A stretch of DNA of 11,898 nucleotides from an uncultured Oscillospiraceae bacterium (lineage in GTDB: Bacteria; Bacillota; Clostridia; Oscillospirales; Acutalibacteraceae): contig USLQ01000009.1 in NCBI GenBank assembly GCA_900555545.1, forward strand, positions 1 through 11,898, written 5' to 3'. Of the stretch, positions 1 to 5,987 are shown piece after piece. The notes beneath the pieces are model-generated. The model saw only the letters and a list, made by a program, of their open reading frames with translations. It searched no databases and had not been told where the DNA came from. The position numbers and the translations under genes are program-made. Every line of letters begins with the position of its first letter. Positions within the stretch are counted from its first letter, which is position 1.

Positions 1-450
1 CCCGCCGATCACCGCCGTGGGATCCTTGTCCGCCATCAGCATGATCTGTACCAGCATGGAAGTGGTGGTCGTCTTGCCGTGCGTGCCGCAGATGCCGATG
101 CAGTTGTTGTACATCCGGGTAATTGCACCGAAAAGCTCCGCACGCTCAAAGGTGGGGATCCCCAGCTCCTTTGCCGCGTTCAGCTCGGGATTGTCGCTCA
201 ACAGGGCGGCCGTGTGAACGACCATCTCCGCGCCGTGCAGGTTCTCCGCATGGTGCCCCATGTAAACGGGGATCCCCAGTGATTTGATATGTTCCAGCGT
301 GTCGCTCGGATTGTTGTCGGATCCGGAGAGCGCGTATCCCTCCTCCAACAGGATCTCCGCAAGGGGCGCCATCCCCGCGCCGCCGATTCCAATCATATGG
401 ATCCGTTTGACTGTTTTTAAAAGTTTATCTATATGCTGTCCGTTCTTCAA
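1..450 (-). CDS. murC: UDP-N-acetylmuramate--L-alanine ligase, N-terminal part (runs off the left edge)
   Basis: Cytoplasmic Mur ligase that adds L-alanine to UDP-N-acetylmuramic acid using ATP, the first amino-acid step of peptidoglycan precursor synthesis. The first 150 codons are present. The Rossmann-like UDP-binding motif GIGGAGM lies at residues 21-27, followed by SGSD at 42-45. The ATP-binding loop GTHGKTTTTSM lies at 122-132, with Lys126 as the expected phosphate-binding lysine. The central and C-terminal domains lie outside the window. The start is taken as TTG at 450 because a stop codon occurs two codons further upstream in frame, and the sequence before MIGIGG (including KRIH) matches the usual MurC N-terminus. 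A GGGG-type ribosome binding site precedes it. An internal ATG at residue 19 would cut off the first strand of the fold. It is transcribed divergently from dpaA. Family identity is very secure; the exact start is less so. Confidence 0.96.
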   Translation of the reverse strand, partial: MKNGQHIDKLLKTVKRIHMIGIGGAGMAPLAEILLEEGYALSGSDNNPSDTLEHIKSLGIPVYMGHHAENLHGAEMVVHTAALLSDNPELNAAKELGIPTFERAELFGAITRMYNNCIGICGTHGKTTTTSMLVQIMLMADKDPTAVIGG

Positions 451-504
451 CGTTCTTCACCCCAAAAAATTGATTGAATTCTGCTGCCAGATGATCTATT
501 CTAT

Positions 505-510
505 ATTATA
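505..510 (-). promoter_or_regulatory. Candidate -10 element for murC
   Basis: On the minus strand this reads TATAAT, a perfect vegetative -10, about 55 bases before the murC start. No good -35 is found at 16-18 bases; TTTATT is the nearest. The call rests on the -10 and its position only. Confidence 0.35.
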
Positions 511-585
511 TTGCATGCGGCCAAATAAATAAACACTTTTTCTCAAATTTTTCCGGAGGCGTACCGGATCGGGCGGTGGAAGTAT

Positions 586-615
586 GCACCGATTGGCCTT
601 AGGATTCATACGATA
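586..615 (+). promoter_or_regulatory. Sigma-K-type promoter of dpaAB
   Basis: GCACC at 586-590 (-35), 16 bases, then CATACGATA at 607-615 (-10). This fits the Bacillus sigma-K consensus (mACm, 16-17 bases, CATAnnnTA) at every defined position. The -10 also resembles sigma-E elements (CATACnnT), so early mother-cell control cannot be excluded. It lies 28 bases before the TTG start of dpaA. DpaAB (SpoVF) is known to be sigma-K dependent in B. subtilis, so sequence and function agree. Confidence 0.7.
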
Positions 616-643
616 GGACAGAATAACTTTTGGGGGAATTCAC

Positions 644-1519
644 TTGAACATACAGCATATTCTTGTCTGTGGCGGCGATACGCGCCAGCTCTATGCCGCA
701 GACGCCCTGATAAAAAAGAATTTTCACGTTGTCGTGACCGGATTTGACCAGAGCGAACGCGCCAGTGCGTTTGAAAACGCAGTGGACTTTCACACTGCCA
801 TGGCAGCGTGCGAGGCTGTGATCCTCCCGCTGCCGGCCAGCCGTGATGGAGAGACGGTCAACCTGCCGCTGTCGGAGCATCCAATCACGCTGGAGACTTT
901 TCTCTCCGCGCTGCGGCCAGGGCAGACGGTGTTCGCCGGTCTGGTGGGCGCCCAGTTCCGGGAGCGGTTGGAAAAAAGAGGCGTGCAGGTGATCGACTAC
1001 TATGCACGCGAGGAACTGATCACGGCCAATGCCGTCCCTACGGCCGAGGGAACACTGAAGGTCATCATTGAGTCCACGCCCGGCATGGTCCAGTGGAGCC
1101 ACGCGGCGGTGACGGGGTTTGGGCGCACGGCCAAGGCGCTGGTGCGCGTACTGACGGCTGTGGGGGCGAATGTGACCGTCTTTGCGCGCAGGAGCACCGC
1201 GTGGGCGCAGGCGCAGGCCTGGGGCTGTGCGGCCTGCCCGTTCCAGAGCCTGCCTGCCCTGGCGGGGACGTTTGATTTTATTGTCAACACGGTCCCGGCC
1301 TGTGTCATCGATGAGCCTGTACTCCGCCGCATTCAGCCGGACTGCCCGGTGATCGATATCGCATCGCCCCCAGGCGGCGTGGATCTGGAGGCGGCAAAGC
1401 ACTGCGGCGTCCGCATCATTCCCGCACTCTCCCTGCCGGGGAAATACGCACCAAAAACGGCGGGGGAGATCATCGCGGATACGATTGCAAACCTGATACG
1501 AGGGGAGGAATACGCATGA
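644..1519 (+). CDS. dpaA: Dipicolinate synthase subunit A
   Basis: With DpaB it converts the lysine-pathway intermediate dihydrodipicolinate (or its hydroxylated precursor) to dipicolinic acid, which is pumped into the forespore and chelates calcium in the spore core; it acts in the mother cell. The 291-residue length is typical for DpaA/SpoVFA. Visible motifs are an N-terminal GGDTRQ (10-15), a nucleotide-binding turn GFGRTAKA (158-165) of the Rossmann domain, and the family-typical C-terminal block LSLPGKYAPKTAG (262-274). The start is TTG at 644, with GGGGG at 632-636 as ribosome binding site; a weak start of this kind is not unusual for sporulation genes. The stop overlaps the dpaB start as ATGA. 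A sigma-K-like promoter lies just upstream. Confidence 0.95.
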   Translation: MNIQHILVCGGDTRQLYAADALIKKNFHVVVTGFDQSERASAFENAVDFHTAMAACEAVILPLPASRDGETVNLPLSEHPITLETFLSALRPGQTVFAGLVGAQFRERLEKRGVQVIDYYAREELITANAVPTAEGTLKVIIESTPGMVQWSHAAVTGFGRTAKALVRVLTAVGANVTVFARRSTAWAQAQAWGCAACPFQSLPALAGTFDFIVNTVPACVIDEPVLRRIQPDCPVIDIASPPGGVDLEAAKHCGVRIIPALSLPGKYAPKTAGEIIADTIANLIRGEEYA

Positions 1520-2088
1520 ATTCAGTTACAGCTGGGTTCGCCCTGTGCGGTTCGTTCTGCACCTTTTCCAAGGCGATTGCCCAGATGAAATACTTAAAGG
1601 GGACGGGGATGGATCTTGTCCCCATCATGAGTCAAAATGCCTATACAATGGATACCCGGTTTGGCCGGGCGGAGGATTTTATCCGTGAAATTGAGGCAAT
1701 CTGCGGCCATCCGGTCATCCACACCATTGAGGCCGCGGAGCCCATCGGACCCAAAAAGATGTTTGATATCCTGATCATTGAGCCGTGCACCGGCAATACG
1801 ATCGGCAAGCTGGCCAATGGCATTACGGATACGCCCGTGACGATGGCGGCCAAATCGCATCTGCGCAACGCGCGCCCGGTGCTCATCGCCGTCTCGACCA
1901 ACGATGCGCTCGGCGCGGCGGGCAAAAATATCGGCCAGCTGCTCAACTATAAGAATATCTATTTTATCCCCATGCGCCAGGATGATTCCGTCAAAAAGCC
2001 GCGCTCGATCGTGGCGGATTTCACCATGACGGAGGACGCCGTCCACGCGGCGCTCAAAGGGGAACAGATCCAGCCGATTTTGATGTGA
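1516..2088 (+). CDS. dpaB: Dipicolinate synthase subunit B (flavoprotein-like)
   Basis: Partner of DpaA in dipicolinic acid synthesis during sporulation. The 190-residue protein belongs to the flavoprotein (UbiX/Dfp-like) fold family. It has GSFCTF at residues 12-17 near the N-terminal flavin-binding strand and EPCTGNTIGKLANGITDTPV at 89-108. The conserved stretch PVLIAVSTNDALG follows at 121-133, then the C-terminal KNIYFIPMRQDD (146-157). The start ATG at 1516 overlaps the dpaA stop by four bases and has AGGGGAGGA at 1501-1509, so translation is probably coupled. A strong terminator begins 21 bases after the stop, so the operon is dpaAB only. It lacks the asd-dapG-dapA genes that follow spoVF in Bacillus. 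Confidence 0.95.
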   Translation: MNSVTAGFALCGSFCTFSKAIAQMKYLKGTGMDLVPIMSQNAYTMDTRFGRAEDFIREIEAICGHPVIHTIEAAEPIGPKKMFDILIIEPCTGNTIGKLANGITDTPVTMAAKSHLRNARPVLIAVSTNDALGAAGKNIGQLLNYKNIYFIPMRQDDSVKKPRSIVADFTMTEDAVHAALKGEQIQPILM

Positions 2089-2109
2089 AGATACGATTCG
2101 TTTTATGTG

Positions 2110-2143
2110 CCGCCGGGCAGGAATTTTCCCGCCCGGCGGTTTT
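2110..2143 (+). terminator. Rho-independent terminator of dpaAB
   Basis: A perfect 9-bp stem, CCGCCGGGC (2110-2118) with GCCCGGCGG (2131-2139), is extended inside by GGAA/TTCC pairs around one mismatch. TTTT follows. A related hairpin recurs at 4112-4144. Confidence 0.88.
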
Positions 2144-2271
2144 GTGATGTAGGGGGATCTGTGAAAAGTTTATTCCATCTGCGTGACGGTAGTGTTTTTA
2201 ATATGTGTATTATTTAAATTTTTACAAAATAGTATCAACAAATTATCCTATATTTTTGTATATTTTGCGCA

Positions 2272-2300
2272 TTCACTTTTCCAGTTGATTGTGCTATGAT
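2272..2300 (+). promoter_or_regulatory. Promoter for the phospholipase-like gene
   Basis: TTCACT at 2272-2277, 17 bases, TATGAT at 2295-2300, with an extended -10 TG at 2292-2293. This is a good vegetative-type promoter, leaving a leader of about 60 bases. The corresponding place in the second repeat copy also holds a promoter-like sequence. Confidence 0.6.
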
Positions 2301-2370
2301 GAGCTTGTAAGGGATCCCTAAAGCAAATTCAATTGTCAATCATTTTTTATAATGAGAGAGGATGAGTGTG

Positions 2371-3456
2371 ATGAAGACCACAAAAGGTACATCCCTTGCA
2401 AACAACGCTCGCCGTTACACCAGAAAAACTGTCGCAGGGCTGCTGTCGGTTGTATTTTTTGCGGCCTGCTGTCCGATTACCTTTGCCGCGGAGGATCCGA
2501 GTGTACCCCTCACGCCGGACGAACTCGCTGGAATGACGCACAAGGAAATTGCCGCCATCTCCCGGGAACAGTCCGACGCCACGCTGAATAAAATGGCACA
2601 GTTGTTCCAAGATGGGGAGAAACAGGGATTGGACGAATACCTCGCCGCCCTTGGCTTTGCGACAACGTACGAGGAGTATGAGGCGCAGAAGGAGGAAGAA
2701 TGGCTGGAAGAACAGGCGTCCTTGGAGCCCTCCATTCAGCCGTTGTGGCAGTCGGATTATGGTGGCTCAACAAATGAAAAGATGTGCCATGAAACGCTCA
2801 CCTCATACGGGTTCCTGATGTATATTGGAGCCATGCAGGAACTTTTTGGTATGTCAGGCTCGTTTGGCTATACTCTATCTGATATACAGACGTTGGCAGA
2901 ATGGTCGGGATACCCAGATTACCAGGGATCTGGCCAGGTAGGAATTCCCGTTTTTGCTGGCCATTTTTATGATCCGGATACAGGGAATAACTATAATTTT
3001 TCCAGTACTAACACTGCTAAAACCAATGCGCAATTTTATTATAAAGAGGGCGTATCTTTTTATCAGAATAATCGGACAGAAGCCTTGAAAAATTTGTCTT
3101 ATTGTCTTCATTATGTTCAAGATGTTGGCGTTCCCCACCATGCCGCAAATAAACTGGCAGTCTTATCCAATCATTCTGATTTTGAAGAGCTTGCCTCTCA
3201 ACTCCTTATAGACGAAGGGATTTTGGCCGATGTAACGCCTCAAGTAGAAAAAGAATATTACAGCAGTATGATTTCAAAGGATATTGGAGATTTCGTCCAT
3301 GAAATTGCCACCGTATCCAAATCTTATATTTCAGCGGCAATGGATGAAAGTAACATCGAGGGTCAGAAACTTGTTCTGCTCTTAATGCTTCCATATTCCG
3401 CCGTAAACACTTCTGCTGTTCTTTATAAGTTTGCGAAGGAGGTCGGTATAATTTGA
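2371..3456 (+). CDS. Secreted zinc-dependent phospholipase C-like protein with long propeptide
   Basis: Predicted exported enzyme of the bacterial phospholipase C family (B. cereus PLC / C. perfringens alpha-toxin catalytic domain). Residue numbers count from ATG 2362. A signal peptide spans about 1-42 (RR/K-rich start, hydrophobic 24-41, cleavage near FAA). An acidic region follows to about 128. The catalytic domain then shows the complete set of zinc ligands of B. cereus PLC: Trp129, His143, Asp186 (PDYQ), His201 (GHFYDPDTG), His250 and Asp254 (LHYVQD), His260 (HHAAN), and His271 and Glu275 (NHSDFE). Because the family uses the free amino group of Trp as a ligand, cleavage before Trp129 would be needed for activity. 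There is no C-terminal C2/PLAT domain as in alpha-toxin. ATG 2371 is chosen because AGAGAGG at 2355-2361 is nine bases away but abuts ATG 2362. G+C falls from about 55% in the propeptide to about 40% in the catalytic part. The substrate could be phospholipid or another phosphodiester. Confidence 0.88.
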   Translation: MKTTKGTSLANNARRYTRKTVAGLLSVVFFAACCPITFAAEDPSVPLTPDELAGMTHKEIAAISREQSDATLNKMAQLFQDGEKQGLDEYLAALGFATTYEEYEAQKEEEWLEEQASLEPSIQPLWQSDYGGSTNEKMCHETLTSYGFLMYIGAMQELFGMSGSFGYTLSDIQTLAEWSGYPDYQGSGQVGIPVFAGHFYDPDTGNNYNFSSTNTAKTNAQFYYKEGVSFYQNNRTEALKNLSYCLHYVQDVGVPHHAANKLAVLSNHSDFEELASQLLIDEGILADVTPQVEKEYYSSMISKDIGDFVHEIATVSKSYISAAMDESNIEGQKLVLLLMLPYSAVNTSAVLYKFAKEVGII

Positions 3457-3517
3457 AATTGTATTGTGTAAGGTACCGTATCAGGAGATTGAGCAATTAC
3501 TTAAGGAGTTGTTTTTT

Positions 3518-4105
3518 ATGAAAAGAGCAACTGAGATTAGAAATCGTAATTTTTCATTGATACTCGGGATTCTCTATTTGATTTTGGGAATCATGCAGTT
3601 TTTGGTCTCGCTTTGCAATTACGTTGGCATTCAGTCAGTTTTTTTTCATTTCTTCCAATCTGATTCAGTTATTACCGTTGCGTTACTGCTTCCAGCAGTT
3701 GTCTTATTTGCCTATATTATCACTCGACTTTATAGGGAATCAAGTCGTGTTTGGCTTGTAGTTTCGATTTCAATAGGATATATACTGCTGGGCGTTGTTT
3801 GGTATTTGATTCTTTATCTTTTATCTGATTATGGTATTGTGGCGGCAGTTTATGCTTATACATCCCTTGGATTATGTATTTTGCTGCGGAGAACAAGCTG
3901 GATGCCATTGGCATCTGTTATGATCCTTAACTGGATGTATCTGTTAATGTTTTTCTTTTCTTATGGTATGGCAGACGGTGAGATTGCAATTGCAGCTTAT
4001 TGTGGAGTGTTCTTTACCATCCCGCTTCTCCTTTTGGTTGTCGCCGATCTGTTACTCCAATATCGGTTGGCGTCAACTCGGAAAGCGCTGCCTAAAAACG
4101 CATAA
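3518..4105 (+). CDS. Six-segment integral membrane protein of unknown function, paralogue of the 4461 gene
   Basis: I do not recognise a named family. The 195-residue protein has about six hydrophobic segments (roughly 14-35, 51-69, 79-102, 105-118, 127-148, 155-178) and short loops. A conserved-looking patch RLYRESSRVW follows segment 2. The C-terminus reads IPLLLLVVADLLLQYRLAS. Both parts reappear in the protein at 4461 (RLYGELKSVW and LPLMLLLSADLALQYRLAP), so the two are paralogues of nearly equal length. ATG 3518 is chosen because AAGGAG at 3503-3508 is nine bases upstream; a longer reading from TTG 3464 has no ribosome binding site. It lies 61 bases after the phospholipase gene with no terminator between, so the two are probably co-transcribed. 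G+C is low compared with flanking genes. A terminator follows directly. Confidence 0.8.
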   Translation: MKRATEIRNRNFSLILGILYLILGIMQFLVSLCNYVGIQSVFFHFFQSDSVITVALLLPAVVLFAYIITRLYRESSRVWLVVSISIGYILLGVVWYLILYLLSDYGIVAAVYAYTSLGLCILLRRTSWMPLASVMILNWMYLLMFFFSYGMADGEIAIAAYCGVFFTIPLLLLVVADLLLQYRLASTRKALPKNA

Positions 4106-4111
4106 CCTCAC

Positions 4112-4144
4112 CCGCCGGGCAGGGATTTTCTGCCCAGTGGTTTT
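4112..4144 (+). terminator. Terminator after the phospholipase/membrane-protein pair
   Basis: An 11-bp stem, CCGCCGGGCAG (4112-4122) with CTGCCCAGTGG (4130-4140), has one mismatch and one G-U pair. A seven-base loop and TTTT complete it. It is homologous to the dpaB terminator but less perfect. Confidence 0.8.
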
Positions 4145-4264
4145 GTGATGTAGAGGAATTAGTGAAAAATTTATTCCATCCGTGTGACGGTAACGCTCTA
4201 TGTGTTAGTAAAATGAAAATTTGTAAAGTTCCGTTATAAATATTCCTTTAATATATTTGTGTAT

Positions 4265-4292
4265 TTGTTTTCTCATTCAACTGTGATAAAAT
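4265..4292 (+). promoter_or_regulatory. Promoter for the second membrane-protein gene
   Basis: TTGTTT at 4265-4270, 16 bases, TAAAAT at 4287-4292, with extended -10 TG at 4284-4285. It occupies the position equivalent to the promoter at 2272-2300 in the other repeat copy. A further TATAAT at 4329-4334 lacks a good -35. Confidence 0.55.
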
Positions 4293-4308
4293 ATACTTGT
4301 AAGGGATC

Positions 4309-4460
4309 TGTAAAATGTATTTAATCTGTATAATGATCGGTATTAATTAAAAGTGTCACATACTGTATTCCGACTTCTCATAACAGTTGGACAACATTGC
4401 AATACACACCCAAATGATTTAATCAAAAAACATTGAAGAGTAAAAAGTGGGAGGGATTTT
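4309..4460 (+). other. Long AT-rich leader of the second membrane-protein gene
   Basis: About 150 bases between the end of the repeat copy and the ATG at 4461. I see no open frame with a ribosome binding site, no strong hairpin and no riboswitch I can name. The stretch 4335-4356 resembles the end of the phospholipase gene (3442-3463) at roughly 17 of 22 bases, which may be a relic or chance. Confidence 0.4.
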
Positions 4461-5054
4461 ATGAAAACAAAGCCTGATCGCATTCTGTGTTTGTCTGTTT
4501 TTGCGGTAGGATTATTTTGTCTGGTGGCGGGAACATTACAATTGACGGGAACCCTCGTTCACCTGGATCACTATCCGTTGTCTCCTTTTTGGAAGTCGGA
4601 TGCCGCCATGTATGCAATTCTGCTGATACCCGAAGTTTTGATATTCCTGTATATTGCGCTGCGTCTCTACGGTGAGCTGAAAAGTGTATGGCGGATGATT
4701 TTGGCGGTTATTGCGTATCCGGCGATTGGATTAGCCTGGGCGGTCATTACCGCAATGTGCTACGATATCCATCTTGGAGCGATTCTCGGTTATGGTTCTT
4801 TTTTTGCGGCGATCGCAGTTCCGATTATTTTGACTATCGTGGGGCTAATGAAGAAGAGGACAGAAATGACCTTGATTTCGTTCATGATTTTTAATCTTTT
4901 ATATACGATGTATGCTTTTGCTCTTTACTCACTCAGCTACTGGAAGATAGACAATGCTGTCCAGTTATCCATTTATTTCATTTTACCCCTTATGCTGTTG
5001 CTGTCGGCGGATCTTGCGCTCCAGTACCGCTTAGCGCCTAATCGAGAAATGTGA
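4461..5054 (+). CDS. Six-segment integral membrane protein of unknown function, paralogue of the 3518 gene
   Basis: 197 residues, with about six hydrophobic segments (roughly 9-30, 49-69, 79-101, 107-129, 134-158, 167-187). It shares length, topology, the RLY-E--VW patch after segment 2 and the C-terminal ADLALQYRLAP with its upstream neighbour, so the pair arose by duplication. No enzymatic motif is visible. A perfect ribosome binding site GGGAGGG (4449-4455) lies five bases before the ATG. Its own promoter lies in the second copy of the intergenic repeat, so it is expressed separately from the phospholipase unit. It has no phospholipase partner next to it. The G+C content is closer to that of flanking genes than that of the first copy. 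A strong bidirectional terminator follows. Confidence 0.8.
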   Translation: MKTKPDRILCLSVFAVGLFCLVAGTLQLTGTLVHLDHYPLSPFWKSDAAMYAILLIPEVLIFLYIALRLYGELKSVWRMILAVIAYPAIGLAWAVITAMCYDIHLGAILGYGSFFAAIAVPIILTIVGLMKKRTEMTLISFMIFNLLYTMYAFALYSLSYWKIDNAVQLSIYFILPLMLLLSADLALQYRLAPNREM

Positions 5055-5085
5055 TCGGAACGGATTGGCTTACAATCCCACAGTC

Positions 5086-5121
5086 AAAATATGCCGGGAG
5101 AATGCTCTCCCGGCATATTTT
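5086..5121. terminator. Bidirectional terminator between the membrane gene and the amidotransferase gene
   Basis: A perfect 16-bp inverted repeat, AAAATATGCCGGGAGA (5086-5101) with TCTCCCGGCATATTTT (5106-5121), has a four-base loop. A tracts and T tracts at both ends let it work in both directions, as expected between convergent genes. Confidence 0.92.
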
Positions 5122-5124
5122 ATA

Positions 5125-5195
5125 TCATGAGGCTGTTGTGATGGACAGATTCCCGGAAAAGCTCTCTCCGTGAGGAAGAGGTGATGATCCCCCCA
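5125..5195 (-). pseudogene. Decayed 3' end of a lipoprotein gene, relative of the one at 9287-9784
   Basis: On the minus strand 5124-5162 matches 9286-9324 at 36 of 39 bases. It reads FSGNLSITTAS and stop, against FSGNLSITAAS and stop in the intact gene. Similarity continues more weakly through the GGGGGAT block near 5195 with a one-base length change that breaks the frame. A hairpin terminator begins three bases beyond the stop, as in the intact copy. Only about 24 codons remain and no start is present. It points to an earlier second copy of the lipoprotein gene, or to a rearrangement that left its tail here. Confidence 0.7.
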
Positions 5196-5207
5196 AGAGT
5201 CTTTTGG

Positions 5208-5918
5208 CTAAGCGTTGACCACTGATGTTTTACATGCTGCGATGAATGCGTCGAACAGCGCCTGCTGCAGCGCATCATTTTTGCTTAAATGTTCAGGGTG
5301 CCATTGGACGGCCACCAGAAATCCATAGTCTGGCTTTTCCAGCGCCTCAATAAAGCCGTCGGAACTTTTGGCTGTAGCCACAAGGCCTTCGCCAACCGTT
5401 TTTACCGCCTGATGATGGATACTGTTAACCATGATTTGCGCATTTTGAACGATCTCATACAGCTTGGACGTGCGGCTGATCTCGATAAGATGTGTGCCCC
5501 GTGCACGGTTCAAAAAATCGGAGTGACGAACCTGCTGGCGGTCCTTGATATCCTGAAACAACGTACCGCCAAAGCACACGTTCACGATTTGGATACCACG
5601 GCAGATCGCCAGCACCGGTTTCCCGGTTTTCATAAATTCGCGCAGGATGGCGGGCTCGGCTGCGTCGCGAAGAACATTCGGCTTTCCGCACTTCTCCGAA
5701 CGTTCCTCCCCATAGAGCTCCGGGGCCACGTCGGCCCCACCGGGGAGGAGCAGACCGTCGCACGCAGTTGCCGCACCAACGGCATGTGAGAGGTCCTCCA
5801 GCTCGATCCACCGGACCTCAGCGCCCGCACGTTCAAGGCTCTGCACATATTTGCTTTTCATATACTTGCGGAAAAGACTGTTTCCCATTTGTGGGATTGC
5901 AATTGTAATTTTTTCCAT
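5208..5918 (-). CDS. Gamma-glutamyl-gamma-aminobutyrate hydrolase-like class I amidotransferase (peptidase C26)
   Basis: Cytoplasmic hydrolase expected to cleave gamma-glutamyl amides or peptides. In the PuuD family the known substrate is gamma-glutamyl-GABA from putrescine breakdown, but many homologues act on other gamma-glutamyl compounds. The 236-residue protein shows LPGGADVAPELYGEE (58-72), the nucleophile elbow AICRGIQ with Cys106, and VQWHPE with His207 and Glu209 completing the triad. NSIHHQAV (165-172) is also family-typical. ATG 5918 is chosen because GAGG lies six bases upstream and the residue string MEKITIAIP is a normal N-terminus; a reading from 5987 would run through the promoter region. 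It is divergent from the C-S lyase gene with overlapping promoters. No other putrescine-degradation genes are nearby, so the substrate is open. Confidence 0.9.
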   Translation of the reverse strand: MEKITIAIPQMGNSLFRKYMKSKYVQSLERAGAEVRWIELEDLSHAVGAATACDGLLLPGGADVAPELYGEERSEKCGKPNVLRDAAEPAILREFMKTGKPVLAICRGIQIVNVCFGGTLFQDIKDRQQVRHSDFLNRARGTHLIEISRTSKLYEIVQNAQIMVNSIHHQAVKTVGEGLVATAKSSDGFIEALEKPDYGFLVAVQWHPEHLSKNDALQQALFDAFIAACKTSVVNA

Positions 5919-5958
5919 AAACGGCCTCGTTCGTCTGATTATACTGAATTTTATCTTT

Positions 5959-5987
5959 ATATTATCAAATTTTATTGACCTTGTCAA
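5959..5987 (-). promoter_or_regulatory. Promoter for the amidotransferase gene
   Basis: On the minus strand, TTGACA (5987-5982), 17 bases, TAATAT (5964-5959). A further minus-strand TATAAT lies at 5943-5938. The -35 overlaps the -35 of the divergent operon. Confidence 0.5.
5975..5987. promoter_or_regulatory. Palindromic overlap of two divergent -35 elements, candidate operator
   Basis: TTGAC-CTT-GTCAA is a perfect 5+5 inverted repeat. It carries the -35 of both divergent promoters. A protein bound here would affect both transcripts. No regulator gene is in view. Confidence 0.4.

Larger units (their letters stand above)
2110..2316 (+). repeat. Direct repeat copy 1: terminator plus promoter intergenic module
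   Basis: This stretch is homologous to 4112-4308. The first 82 bases (2110-2191 against 4112-4192) agree at about 85% by hand alignment with one gap. The middle is AT-rich and more diverged. The end shares the 13-base block CTTGTAAGGGATC (2304-2316 and 4296-4308). Each copy therefore carries a terminator at its left end and an extended -10 promoter at its right end. The two copies lie 2.0 kb apart in the same orientation and flank the phospholipase gene and the first membrane gene. Confidence 0.85.
4112..4308 (+). repeat. Direct repeat copy 2: terminator plus promoter intergenic module
   Basis: Second copy of the module at 2110-2316, with the same order of terminator, conserved block GTGAAAAATTTATTCCATC, AT-rich spacer, promoter and CTTGTAAGGGATC. 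It stands before the second membrane-protein gene. This is most simply read as a tandem duplication of an ancestral unit, after which the copies diverged. Confidence 0.85.

Noticed and set aside
552..568. Inverted repeat TCCGG-CCGGA between murC and dpaA
   Set aside because: Only five base pairs, no T tract and not placed on either promoter; chance is likely.
599..1402. Open frame of 267 codons on the minus strand opposite dpaA
   Set aside because: DpaA on the plus strand has family motifs throughout; the antisense frame has none.
2161..2217. Mini-ORF GTGAAAAGTTTATTCCATC... with a GGGGG motif upstream, partly kept in the second repeat copy at 4162
   Set aside because: The changes between the two copies are mostly amino-acid-changing (for example Leu to Pro and Arg to Cys) and the ends differ, so conservation comes from the DNA repeat and not from a peptide.
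3464..3517. N-terminal extension of the first membrane protein from TTG 3464
   Set aside because: No ribosome binding site before 3464, while AAGGAG is well placed for ATG 3518, where the paralogue also begins (MK-).
5062..5078. Small hairpin GGATTG-CAATCC just after the second membrane gene
   Set aside because: Six base pairs without a T tract; the 16-bp hairpin that follows explains termination.
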